The translations under genes and the position numbers were made by a program. A stretch of 64,000 nt of DNA from positions 68,769,382 through 68,833,381 of the forward strand of contig NC_081195.1 in the NCBI RefSeq assembly GCF_902713425.1, read 5' to 3'. A model generated the notes under the pieces. The model saw only the letters and a list, made by a program, of their open reading frames with translations. It did no database searches and had not been told where the DNA came from. Source of the DNA: Acipenser ruthenus. Its lineage: Eukaryota; Chordata; Actinopteri; Acipenseriformes; Acipenseridae. Of the stretch, positions 46,601 to 58,000 are shown piece after piece. Within the stretch, counting starts at the first letter, position 1. Each line of letters opens with the position of its first letter.

Positions 46601-46606
46601 GAGTAA
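40518..46606 (+). CDS. SLC25A3: Mitochondrial phosphate carrier, with mutually exclusive exons 3A/3B
   Basis: Inner mitochondrial membrane carrier that imports phosphate with a proton for ATP synthesis; the mammalian protein also delivers copper. Coding exons 40518-40659, 41987-42111 (3A) or 42959-43083 (3B), 44111-44290, 44694-44875, 45309-45481, 46213-46323 and 46446-46606 join in frame to 357 aa (human 361/362). The three carrier repeats show [20 protein letters not shown] and [10 protein letters not shown]. The C-terminus [18 protein letters not shown] is nearly identical to human. A non-coding first exon ends at 40191 (donor GTAAGT). AATAAA at 46841-46846 is the poly(A) signal. Introns 5 and 6 hold H/ACA snoRNA copies. 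It lies downstream of TMPO in the same orientation, as in other vertebrates. Confidence 0.97.
41987..42111 (+). CDS. SLC25A3: SLC25A3 exon 3A (alternative)
   Basis: 125 bp, acceptor TTCCATAG, donor GTTTGT. Encodes [19 protein letters not shown] and [20 protein letters not shown]. The CGLGG and CGTTHTA words match human 3A, the heart/muscle isoform. Confidence 0.93.
42959..43083 (+). CDS. SLC25A3: SLC25A3 exon 3B (alternative)
   Basis: Same length, phase and donor as 3A. Encodes [19 protein letters not shown] and [20 protein letters not shown]; the CEFGS and CGFGG words match the ubiquitous human 3B. Including both would shift no frame but would duplicate the first membrane helix, so exclusive use is inferred. 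Confidence 0.93.
43261..43799 (-). mobile_element. Internally deleted Tc1/mariner-type element in SLC25A3 intron 3
   Basis: The ends GAGCATCAAAAGAAACGT and ACGTTTCTTTTGATGCTT are inverted repeats, with TA on both flanks. The minus strand carries remnants of a Tc1-type helix-turn-helix N-terminus ([10 protein letters not shown]-like). The catalytic part is missing. Confidence 0.8.
44111..44290 (+). CDS. SLC25A3: SLC25A3 coding exon 4
   Basis: 60 codons, phase 0: [20 protein letters not shown], then [20 protein letters not shown], the end of carrier repeat 1. Donor GTAGGT. Confidence 0.95.
44694..44875 (+). CDS. SLC25A3: SLC25A3 coding exon 5
   Basis: Encodes the start of carrier repeat 2, including [20 protein letters not shown]. 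Acceptor TTTTTAG, donor GTAAGT, ends in phase 2. Confidence 0.95.
44921..45171 (+). ncRNA. SNORA53: H/ACA box snoRNA, SNORA53-like, copy 1 (SLC25A3 intron 5)
   Basis: About 251 nt. The 5' hairpin closes with CACACGC pairing GCGTGTG just before the H box AGAGCA (45066-45071). The 3' hairpin closes with ACACACC pairing GGTGTGT, followed by ACA at 45166-45168, exactly 3 nt before the end. Human SLC25A3 hosts SNORA53, an unusually long H/ACA RNA of about 250 nt. The architecture is seen here; the SNORA53 identity rests on host gene and length. Confidence 0.75.
45309..45481 (+). CDS. SLC25A3: SLC25A3 coding exon 6
   Basis: [20 protein letters not shown] and the link into repeat 3 ([15 protein letters not shown]). 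Acceptor TCCTGTAG, donor GTAAGT. Confidence 0.95.
45761..46010 (+). ncRNA. SNORA53: H/ACA box snoRNA, SNORA53-like, copy 2 (SLC25A3 intron 6)
   Basis: About 250 nt, differing from copy 1 at only a handful of bases. It keeps the H box AGAGCA (45906-45911), both closing stems and the ACA box (46005-46007). Similarity continues about 40 bp past the 3' end, so it arose by segmental duplication rather than retroposition. Confidence 0.75.
46213..46323 (+). CDS. SLC25A3: SLC25A3 coding exon 7
   Basis: [20 protein letters not shown], the third carrier signature, in the degenerate form known for this protein. Donor GTAAGC. Confidence 0.95.
46446..46606 (+). CDS. SLC25A3: SLC25A3 terminal coding exon
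   Basis: [20 protein letters not shown], the last membrane helix and the Pro-rich tail; TAA at 46604. The 3' UTR runs about 250 bp to the AATAAA at 46841. Confidence 0.96.
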
Positions 46607-46869
46607 CTCCACCACAAGGACTCTCGCAGCTCTGCTCCAGGAGGGGAGCCAGCCGTGGCATGACTACAAAGAGATGATGATCAGATTTTATATATTTAAA
46701 AAAGAAACGCCCCAATCCATCACTCTGCTGCTCTGATGTAATGTAAATGTGGAGAGGGAAAACTCTCCTTGCCGGTGAATTAGGGGGAGACCCAGAAATG
46801 TGCTGTCGGTTTTATCAACACCTGTCTTTAGTTATGTGAAAATAAACCTCTGTAAACACAACTGTACAG

Positions 46870-49130
46870 CTTGTTCTGGTTTCATTTAATGGTACTCTGA
46901 ACAGCACCTGCTGAACGATATGTTTTCATCACGTATGTCTGCTGAGACACCGATACAAGCAGCAGGATCTTGCTTCTTGCAAGCATTGTGTGAAACTGTA
47001 GAGGAAGCTACCTGAAGCATGAATGTCAGCTCTGAGTTTAACTGCTTTTAGTAGTTCTTGGTTAAAGTAAATTAGAAAGGACTACAGTCCCCAATCCTGG
47101 AATTCAGGAATTGGCTGTGGCAGAATGCTGGTGTTTTGGGATGAACACATTATCAGTGTTTAAATTGGAGGTATAGCAGAGTGTGTAGATTGGGATACTT
47201 TTCTTTTCCACTGTTTTAGTAAAAAAGCACAGGCATTTTCAATAGAAATATTTGTATTGATTACATGACGAGTGCATGGAGTAATCGCCTTACACACACT
47301 TGCAGTGAGGGGCCACCAATTGGACGAGGCAGCAGACCCCCAGAATAGGTGAGCAGCTGTAAGGGGATCAATCGGGGAACCGGAGGGGGGGTGGTATGAA
47401 TCTGATGCAAAAGGGGCAGAGCTACGTGCTGCTGTTGAAGCTTTTTATTCCACTCCGAGAAGCAGCAGTGAGTGCTTTTGCATTTAGATATAACTGAACG
47501 GGTTGACCTGTAGAAAGCTGATTATTCTTGCATCTGCCTGGTTAACGGTTCTGAGATCTGCAAACAAATTCACATCTCCACTCATACAAGAAGTTTTCAG
47601 GTAACCAAGCCCCTCTTTGGGATTGCATGTTCTGCTGGTTTGAGGTTGGATATACTGTTAATGCTCTCATGAGTATCATATAAACTTGGTACAGGCGGGG
47701 TATCAGGGCAGATGATCACTGCATATGGGTTACTTTTCACAAAATATAATGCAATTTGAGAGGTGGAGGATTAGATTTGTTTTTCTTTTATTCTAATATT
47801 TGTAATGTAAGAGTTTTCTAAGATGAACACTATGACTGGATTATATATATTTATATATTAGTATGTAAATGGTAGGACACTATTATGCTACACTGCCCTC
47901 TTGTGGTTCAAATTAACTTCATCTTCACTTTGAAAAATAATTTTTAAAGATCAAGTAGCGGGTTTCTGAAAAAATGTATAGCATTATATCTCCCCACGTG
48001 TTGCTACAACTGTTTAAATAACATGCATGTAATTTTTCTTTTTGTTAACATCCTGACAACTTTTTACACTTAACCTTCTGAAGTCTGTTTCAGAGGTCTT
48101 TTCACCATATCAGTTCCAATGCACTCGCGTTTGAGATCAGGGGCATGTCCTCGGATTACTGTCGGAAATAAAAATAAAATACAAGTACTCTGGCTTTCGT
48201 GTTCCGTACGACATCATGGCTTGTTATTGCTGAGGTGGGCAATAATCCACGATCCGCTATAATACTACTATTATATTTAATATGACACGCTAGATACTGT
48301 ACTTATAGAACACTACAGTGTATTACAATTAAGTTGGATGTAGAAATTCTAACAATAAACATGTTCAATTTAGGCAGAACAGCTGCTGGAATAGGCATTG
48401 ATCAAGACACAGAGTTGTACTCGTTCATTCTTCTGTTTCTACACATCCTGCGATTGAGTGGTGTAGTTACAGATGAACTTCTGGAGTCTAAAAGCAAACA
48501 GATATAATAATACAGCAGGACATGCCCAACGAGGATACAATCTAAAGTCCTTTTTGCGCTCGATTTTATAATATTCAACACATTCCTTACAAGCAAGCAG
48601 ATTGGATTTAAACACATTTTTAGAATGTAGAGCAGTATTATATTTCCAGGATCCTGCAAAAAAAAAAAAAAAAACCTCCAACTGTTATCACAGTATAAAA
48701 GATTGATTAAAACAATAATATAAATGTGTCTTTAACTTGCCAAACAAATTAAATTTTTAACTCTTTTTATTTATTTTATTTTTACTCAAGGCAATCTTGT
48801 CAAAGTTGCTAAGATGGTGTAGCGAGTTGTTCACAGCAGCTGTCCAGTAACCCAGCCGATTGAATTGGAAACATGGTTAAAGGTCTTTAACTGAGTGATA
48901 GCTTGTGTGTGCGCTCCTTCTCTTAAAACAGTGCTTCTCAATCTTGCTTCACCCGTCCATAACAATGTTTTACTATAAACTCTGACGCGTCTCCCTGGTT
49001 GAGAATGCTGACTGAGAGCAGCACGAATCTTACCAGATAACACCCCTGCTTGGATTGAAAACCACAGATCCTTCCTGCACTGAAACACCTGCTTGTCGAT
49101 ATGATTAGCCATCGTTATTTGCATGTTCTG
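46870..49130. other. Intergenic between convergent SLC25A3 and DNAH
   Basis: AT-rich, with no recognisable gene. The left side follows the SLC25A3 poly(A) site; the right side should include the DNAH 3' UTR. Confidence 0.5.
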
Positions 49131-49137
49131 TATTCAA

Positions 49138-49270
49138 GGATGGAAACAAGGCTCCCATTACAAATCACTTTGAGCTCTTTCAGGTTTTACTATGGGAATA
49201 ATCAGACGCACCTGAGCTTCTGACTAACTGGATGAAGCTCGTATTAAAACCAGGAATGGAATCGTTCTGC
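49138..49270. repeat. Palindromic MITE family, copy downstream of DNAH
   Basis: Diverged relative: GGATGGAAACAAGGCTCCCA at the left and AAGCTCGTATTAAAACCAGG on the right. Confidence 0.5.
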
Positions 49271-49598
49271 GTGGTTTCAGCTGAGGCACTGCTGTGATTG
49301 GATACATTTTCTCAGGTTCTGGAATCTTTTTAAACTTCTCGGCCTGTGGTTTAAAGCCCCGAGGTGGACCACAGATAAAGTCAACGTTGCATCTAGTTTG
49401 TTATATTAAGTTTGGGGTATCACATACACATGAAATCGGTGGTATAACAGCAGTCCCTGGGTGGAAACCACACGCATGTCACATGACACTCAGAGGTCCT
49501 TTTCTCTCATGGGAACAAGGCTCCACTGTTAAGGTGTTGCTAATCTCAACGCACACAGCGTTTGTGGTTTCTTTTCTGATGGGACCAGCCTGTAAATC

Positions 49599-49744
49599 CT
49601 AATAGTCCAGCTGACAGAGGCAGGCCACGCCTCTATTGATCCAGTGGTTCTGTGGTCGCTCTGAGGGCAGCTGGATGGTCAGCACGTAGTTGGTAGAGTG
49701 ACCGGTGGTGGACAGGAGCCCGCGTCGCACACTGGTTTTGTAGA
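49599..49744 (-). CDS. DNAH terminal coding exon
   Basis: [20 protein letters not shown] then [15 protein letters not shown] and TAG. Acceptor TTTTGCAG. A candidate poly(A) signal (AATAAA on this strand) lies near 48.77 kb in an AT-rich run. Confidence 0.94.
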
Positions 49745-52004
49745 CTGCAAAAGGGAGAGAGTAGAGGAATGTGGATGAAATGTGGAACTGTACTGATCTT
49801 TTATCTTTCTGTTTCACAATCAAGCAAGGGGCTGGAAAGGCTTCTGATCTAACATTAGATAAGCCTCATAGAAGAATTGAGACATGCTATTGTAACCGTG
49901 TGCATGCTGGGAGCAAACCGGCGACCCCACATGCGCAAGCCAGCTTTTAACCTCACCTCACCTCCTGCTGCACTAACAATTAGAAAACAAGACGCAGTGC
50001 ATGAAACATGCCATGAATGCATTTGTTTTTAATTGTGTTGTTTAGTCCTGATGCTTGCAAAAGGAATGCAATGATTCGCTGGCTGAGCATGTTCTGCACA
50101 GTGCCCTGGAAACACTTCAGCAGACGTGTTGCTACTGAGGTCACACAGAGGTCATGTTGGATAATAGGAGGTCAGACTGGGAACAGAAGCATGCTCCTGC
50201 CATGGCTGCTCAAAGCTGATTGTGAACACTTTTGCATCCTGGATACCCAGACAGTTGTGGTTAGAACATAAAAACAGAGGAAAATGTCCAGACGAAAGGA
50301 GGTCATTTGGACCATCAGTGCTTCTAGAGCTGGTTGAGCCCAGTGAAATGAGCATCAACAGCATGACCAGGTAAGCGGTCTCCTAAACTCTGTCCTGAGG
50401 TCTGTCTCAAGTTCATTTCCAGCTGTGTCCTCTGGACCTCGTTTCTGTGCTGTGCAGCAAGTACATTAATCTCATCTTACATCCACATGAAACTGCTGAG
50501 GGGGAATCAGAATCACACAAGAACACCAGCAACTACCTGTGAAAATCTCGACCTGCACATTGTAACAGCAGTAAGATTGCTGGAGTTTAACCCACCTGGA
50601 CAAGCGTATGTGGAGGACTCCTTCAGTGAAGATTTCTCACTTGGCTTTAACCAGATCTGATGGGTTTAGTTCAGGAAGAGTTTGACTAACCAGGGAAACA
50701 TGCCTTTTCAATACAGCAATAATACCAAGCATGAACCTAAAAAAAAGAGATTTCTTACAGCTGAATCTTCCAGGCATCTGTTCAGTATTTCACTTCAGGA
50801 ATGCTGGGTCTAAGGCAAGGCTTTGATTTGACCCGCCTACACCCCGATATTTTAAAGCATTCTACGGATAAAATCCTGAGGGATCCCCTGCAGTGCTGGG
50901 AAATGCTCTCATATAATCCAGCTGTGGCTTATCCTGGCTGAGTCTGGTACAGCTTGATCAAATCAGCCCCTTATTAGTGTGCAATGTTTGTTACATGCTT
51001 AAAAGAAACAAATGCTTGTACACTCTTCCTGTGTAGTACAATAATACATATTAACTAAGCTGCTGATGCTGTTCTCAAGATGGGGTCCTCGCTAACTGCC
51101 CCAGTAATACACTTGATTTGATGAGAGGTCCAGTTTCATCCCCTATAGCACATACTGGCTAGGTTTAGCCCTGGACTTGGTCCAGCTCTGGGATATTATT
51201 GGTTAGACAGTGCCTGGGTTCTAACAATCCTGTGTGTGCCCTGCTTGGCGCCCCTGGCTGCTGTAAGGATACGATCGGCAGGCTCTCGTACAGGACTTTG
51301 GGCAGAGACTCTGCGATGGTCCTCCTCTCCTGGTCCCAGCGAGCCCCCTCCATGAACAAGCCCTCAATGCACACGCCATCCACCTGTGAGGGGAGAGGCA
51401 CAGGGGACAGGGTCATAGAGACACAGGGTCACAGAGACACACACAATACAGAGACACACACTGCACTCAGAGCACACTGGGTCAGACAAGGCCACGCTGC
51501 CAACAGAGGGAATTCAATGAGCTTTATTACATGAGAGTTCTCTGTAAACAATTTGCAATGTGCCAAAAGATCTTAAAAAGCACAAAACAAGAGGCCAACC
51601 ATTCTGCTAGAGGTAACGCAATGGATTTGAAAAGGGTCAGCAATAAAGGCTTTTGGAAATACAGCAGCAGCCAGTATCTCGGGATGTGCATGCATGTCCG
51701 CAGTGTGTCAGACCTGCAGTGGCAGCAGGGGGGTCCTGGCGCTGGGGGGGTCCATCACGTGGAACTGGAAGCCCAAGTGGTCGATGGGGACGTGGTACTT
51801 GCGGGCGTGGTTCTGCAGCACCCCCGTCAGGAAGCACTGAGTGAAGAAGAACCCTGAGATCCAGAACACAGCTGGGGCGCCCCTGTCTATCCAGTCCTGC
51901 CAACAGAGAGAGGAGAAGCATCCACTCATTATCACATATATATATGCGCATAGCATTGTAGCATTGCTAACTATATATATCTATCTATCTATCTATCTAT
52001 ATAT

Positions 52005-52080
<76 letters not shown>

Positions 52081-55000
52081 ACACAGCAGGGAGGGGGTTA
52101 AAATCCTCCCTGCAGATAACATGTGCGTATGCACATTTGGATTAATTGTTTAATTATTTGTTAATTATGTTATCCCCTGCACCTGGCTATCATTGTAAGT
52201 CAGAGCCAGGTGCAGGGTATTTAAAGAAAGCAGCCAGTTTGTTCTGGGCTGCTGATGTGTGTAGAAGCCCGACTGTGCTGGTATGTTTGTACAGCCGTAA
52301 TTATAAAGAAAAGATAGTGTAAAGCCTGTTTGGTGTGATTTGCTTAAACAGTGTGTTTTGTTTGGTTTTTCGTTTGAACAGGTAAACAGCTTAGCTGTCC
52401 TGTTATTTAGTTTAGGTTACTGTTTTGTGTTTTAGTTTAGTGTTCAAGAAAAGAGTTCGGTGTTATGTTTATTTTGCTTTGTGTTTGTTTATTAAAAAAA
52501 TAGTGTGGAAGCGTTTAAACCTCTATTTCCTGTGACCTGGATCTATTTTTAAAGGGGCAAAGAACCGAGCGGGTGCGGTTCGTTTACATATATATATATA
52601 GAGAGAGATTTTTGCTTTACAGTCGAGCAATTTGTATTTGTGACCATGAGATTAATATGAATAAGTACAATAATAAATCTTTTATTTTTGGGTAATTCCA
52701 TGCATACATTTGATCATATTAGAACAAAAACATTCTTTGTGTTCAACCCACTTATTTCAAGTGACCATAAGTATTGGGACACATTCACTTTAAGTAACTT
52801 TCAGGGTGTAAAAGTCAGTATTTGGTTGCATATCCCTTTCAGGCAATAACTGCATGAAGTCTGCGACCCATTGAGCTCACCAAACTCTTTGTGTAATCAT
52901 TTGAGATGCTTTGCCAAGCCTTTGCTGCAACCATTTTGAGTTCTTGTCTCTTCTTGGGGTGTTATGACTTCATTTTTTTTTCTTCAGCATGTAAAATGCA
53001 TGCTCAATGGGATTCAGATCTGGAGATTGACTTGGCCGGTCTAAGATTTTCCACTTTTTTCTCCTGATGAACTCCTTGGTTGCATTGGCCGTATGTTTTG
53101 AGTCATTGTCATGCTGCATGGTGAAGCGCCGCCCAATAAGTATGGAAGCATTTTCTTCTAAATAAGCAGACAAAATGTTTCTGTAAACTTCAGAATGCAT
53201 TCTGCTGCTGCCATCATTAGTAACATCATCAATAAAGATGAGTGAGCCAGTTCCAGAGGCGGCCATGCATGCCCAGGCCATGACACTGCCTCCACCATGC
53301 TTCACAGATGAGGTGGTGTTCTTTGGAGCATCTGCAGTTCCTTTCTTTCTCCACACTTTAACCATCACTTTGGTAAAGGTTTATCTTGGTCTCATTTGTC
53401 CATAAAACTTTCTCCTGGCTCATCTTTGTACTTCCGAGCAAATTCTAATCTGGCTATTCTGTTCTTGGTGCTGAGGAGAGGTTTACATCTTGCGGTGCAG
53501 CCTTTGTACTTCTGCTGTCTCAGTCTACTGCGGACTGTGGATTCTGATACCTTCACCCCTGCACTCTGGAGGTTGTTGGTGATTTCACTGACAGTTGTTT
53601 TAGGGTTTTCCTTGACAGCTCTGATAATTTTTCTGTCATCAACTGCAGATGTTGTTCTTGGTCGACCCAGTCTTGGCTGATTGGTAATTATACCTGTGGA
53701 TTCTTTCTTCTTCAGTATATTCCAAATTGTTGATTTTGGTATGCCCAATATCTGTGCTATGGTTCTGATTGAGTTTTTCTTTTCTTTCAGCTTCAAAATT
53801 GCCTGCTTTTCTTTAACAGAAAGTTCATTGGTTTACAAATTGATTTTCGACTATGGACTCCAAACACTGATGTCAAAGCAAGACAGGTTGATAGGATGTT
53901 CACAGCTCTTTTATGAGTGCCTAATTACCCAACAACAAACACCTGACCAACAAGAGACACCTGTCAGCCAATTGTCCCAATACTTTTGCTCCTTCAAAAT
54001 AAATAGGTTCAACACTATCAATTTGTTTAATTGACCCAAGAGGGTAGAACTGAATTGACTTTATTAAAAATAAAACACTTAGGAGTTGTACTTAATAGTC
54101 ATGTTTTTTTTTCAGGAGAAATGATTATTATTAGACTTCATAGTGAAAATCCCACTTTAGACTTCACTGTCCCAATACTTTTGGAAGGCACTGTATATGC
54201 ATAGCACTGCTAACCATACTGAAGTTTTTCATTTTACATGCAATGCAATCAGGGACAGGGGTAGGTGCAGTCCGAGTTCGAACCCTGCTCCCACTCCCCT
54301 GCGCAGTCCACAGCTGTGTACAGAACCCCACACACTGTGATGAATGAGGCAGGCTCTGCTTCCCAGCGGCCGCATGTCTGCTTGTGACTGGTGCTCATCT
54401 CTATCGTTTGAATCTTTTTGAGACTGAGCACGCTCTCACCCTGAAGAACTGCAGGCGCAGCAGCAGGTCGCTGATGTAGCTGCCCAGCAGCTTCAGAGAT
54501 GGGTATGATGTCATCAACCACATGGCAGGAACCTGGAGACACAGGGGGAGCGGATTAAACCAGCGCACTGACAATAGGGAGGGGGCTTTGAAAAGCAAAG
54601 CCCAACAGAAAGCATGTTGAAAATAGCAACATACATCTATATATTATTTCACCTTTACTAGTTATTTACAGAACACTGAAGTGTCGCATACATGAGATAT
54701 TACAGGCTCCCATGATGAAGAGGGGAGAGGGCTGGGTGAGGCTGGGTTCACTGTACCTTGCCCATGATGATGCTGTTGAACATGTCTTCCAGCTCAGCTG
54801 ACAGGAGGAGCTGGCCCCGCAGGGCCCGGCCCAAGTCTCGCAGGCTGGAGCGCACGGTGCCAGTGAGCCGGCTGAACCGCAGCAGCTCCTGCACCAGCAC
54901 CGTGTTCATGGACTCGCTGTAGCAGATCGGGTATCGCTGCTGAGAGAGGAGAGGCAGGTCAGCAGCACACTCAGGGTTAGGATCTCAAAGCTCTTTACTC

Positions 55001-58000
55001 CAAGAAGCTGTGTTAAGCTAGGCTCTGCTCTCTCTGTGTGTGTTTGAGGGGGCTGTGTTAAGCTGGGCTCTGCTCTCTCTCTCCTGTGTGTGTTTGAGGA
55101 GGCTGTGTTAAGCTGGGCTCTGCTCTCTCTCCTGTGTGTGTTTGAGGAGGCTGTGTTAAGCTGGGCTCTGCTCTCTCTCCTGTGTGTGTTTTAGGAGGCT
55201 GTGTTAGGCTGTGCTCTGCTCTCTCTCCTGTGTGTGTTTGAGGAGGCTGTGTTAAGCTGGGCTCTGCTCTCTCTCCTGTGTGTGTTTTAGGAGGCTGTGT
55301 TAGGCTGTGCTCTGCTCTCTCTCCTGTGTGTGTTTTAGGAGGCTGTGTTAAGCTGGGCTCTGCTCTCTCTCTCTCCTGTGTGTGTTTGAGGAGGCTGTGT
55401 TAGGCTGGTCTCTGCTCTCTCTCCTGTGTGTGTTTTAGGAGGCTGTGTTAAGCTGGGCTCTGCTCTCTCTCTCTCCTGTGTGTGTTTGAGGAGGCTGTGT
55501 TAAGCTGGGCTCTGCTCTCTCTCCTGTGTGTGTTTGAGGAGGCTGTGTTAGGCTGTGCTCTGCTCTCTCTCTCCTGTGTGTGTTTGAGGAGGCTGTGTTA
55601 TGCTGTGCTCTGCTCTCTCTCCTGTGTGTGTTTGAGGAGGCTGTGTTATGCTGTGCTCTGCTCTCTCTCCTGTGTGTGTTTGAGGAGGCTGTGTTAGGCT
55701 ATGCTCTGCTCTCTCTCCTGTGTGTGTTTGAGGAGGCTGTGTTAGGCTGGGCTCTGCTCTCTCTCTCTCCTGTGTGTGTTTGAGGAGGCTGTGTTAAGCT
55801 GGGCTCTGCTCTCTCTCCTGTGTGTGTTTTAGGAGGCTGTGTTAGGCTGTGCTCTGCTCTCTCTCCTGTGTGTGTTTGAGGAGGCTGTGTTAGGCTGTGC
55901 TCTGCTCTCTCTCCTGTGTGTGTTTTAGGAGGCTGTGTTAGGCTGTGCTCTGCTCTCTCTCCTGTGTGTGTTTGAGGAGGCTGTGTTAAGCTGGGCTCTG
56001 CTCTCTCTCTCTCCTGTGTGTGTTTGAGGAGGCTGTGTTAGGCTGTGCTCTGCTCTCTCTCCTGTGTGTGTTTGAGGAGGCTGTGTTAAGCTGGGCTCTG
56101 CTCTCTCTCTCCTGTGTGTGTTTGAGGAGGCTGTGTTAGGCTGGTCTCTGCTCTCTCTCCTGTGTGTGTTTGAGGAGGCTGTGTTAGGCTGGTCTCTGCT
56201 CTCTCTCCTGTGTGTGTTTTAGGAGGCTGTGTTAGGCTGTGCTCTGCTCTCTCTCTCCTGTGTGTGTTTGAGGAGGCTGTGTTAGGCTGGTCTCTGCTCT
56301 CTCTCCTGTGTGTGTTTTAGGAGGCTGTGTTAAGCTGGGCTCTGCTCTCTCTCTCTCCTGTGTGTGTTTGAGGAGGCTGTGTTAAGCTGGGCTCTGCTCT
56401 CTCTCCTGTGTGTGTTTGAGGAGGCTGTGTTAGGCTGTGCTCTGCTCTCTCTCTCCTGTGTGTGTTTGAGGAGGCTGTGTTATGCTGTGCTCTGCTCTCT
56501 CTCCTGTGTGTGTTTGAGGAGGCTGTGTTAGGCTGTGCTCTGCTCTCTCTCCTGTGTGTGTTTGAGGAGGCTGTGTTATGCTGTGCTCTGCTCTCTCTCC
56601 TGTGTGTGTTTTAGGAGGCTGTGTTAGGCTGGGCTCTGCTCTCTCTCTCTCCTGTGTGTGTTTTAGGAGGCTGTGTTAGGCTGTGCTCTGCTCTCTCTCT
56701 CCTGTGTGTGTTTGAGGAGGCTGTGTTATGCTGTGCTCTGCTCTCTCTCCTGTGTGTGTTTGAGGAGGCTGTGTTAGGCTGTGCTCTGCTCTCTCTCCTG
56801 TGTGTGTTTGAGGAGGCTGTGTTATGCTGTGCTCTGCTCTCTCTCCTGTGTGTGTTTGAGGAGGCTGTGTTAGGCTGGGCTCTGCTCTCTCTCTCCTGTG
56901 TGTGTTTGAGGAGGCTGTGTTAGGCTGGTCTCTGCTCTCTCTCCTGTGTGTGTTTGAGGAGGCTGTGTTTGGCTGGTCTCTGCTGGTCTCTCCTGTGTGT
57001 GTTTCAGGGCAGGGTCTCTCTGCTCACCATCACCTCCTCTATGTTGAAGTCCGGAGGGATTTTGGAGAGGATGTCTGCGGCCAGCTCCTGCACCACCTCA
57101 GTGGAAGACTTCCCAGCGCCTGAGACCTGCGGGGCACCAGACACACAGACAGACCAACACACAGACAGACAGACAGACCGACACACAGACAGACACACAG
57201 ACCGACACACAGACAGACCGACACACAGACACACAGACAAACAGACACACAGACAGACCGCCACACAGACAGACACACAGACAGACACACACACACAGAC
57301 AGACAGACAGACAGACACACAGACAGACAGACACACAGACAGACAGACACACAGACAGACACACAGACAGCGTCAGCAAGCCTGCACACAGGATTCCCTC
57401 CCCAGAGGTTTACCAGTGAGCAAGACCCCAGACTGCTGAGACTGGACAATGCAATGTGAGGGCTGTTTACATCATTCCCTAAAGCACTACCAGACACCTC
57501 CACATGATCCCCACCGGGAAGCCCTGCTGGTCTTTCTTCCACCTGTACCTTCAACTACTAAAGTGAACCAATTTACCTCATTCCAGGTCTTACTCAGTTC
57601 ATTATTCAATGACACCTAGAAACCCCCAGGACCTCGGAGCTCCAGGTCACAGACGCTGGCTAGTGTGTTACTATAGAAACCCCCAGGACCTCGGAGCTCC
57701 AGGTCACAGATGCTGGCTAGTGCATTACTATAGAAACCCCCAGGACCCCGGAGCTCCAGGTCACAGACGCTGGCTAGTGTGTTACTATAGAAACCCCCAG
57801 GACCCCGGAGCTCCAGGTCACAGACGCTGGCTAGTGTGTTACTATAGAAACCCCCAGGACCCCGGAGCTCCAGGTCACAGACGCTGGCTAGTGTGTTACT
57901 ATAGAAACCCCCAGGACCTCGGAGCTCCAGGTCACAGACGCTGGCTAGTGTGTTACTATAGAAACCCCCAGGACCCCGGAGCTCCAGGTCACAGACGCTG

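Noticed and set aside
48931-49020. Possible tiny hAT MITE (CAGTGCTTCTCAATC...GGTTGAGAATGCTGA)
   Set aside because: Ends look hAT-like, but no clear target duplication and only about 90 bp; not strong enough to list.
57004-57554. Cys/Val/Ser-rich minus ORFs
   Set aside because: Reading of the CAGACA simple repeat around a real dynein exon.
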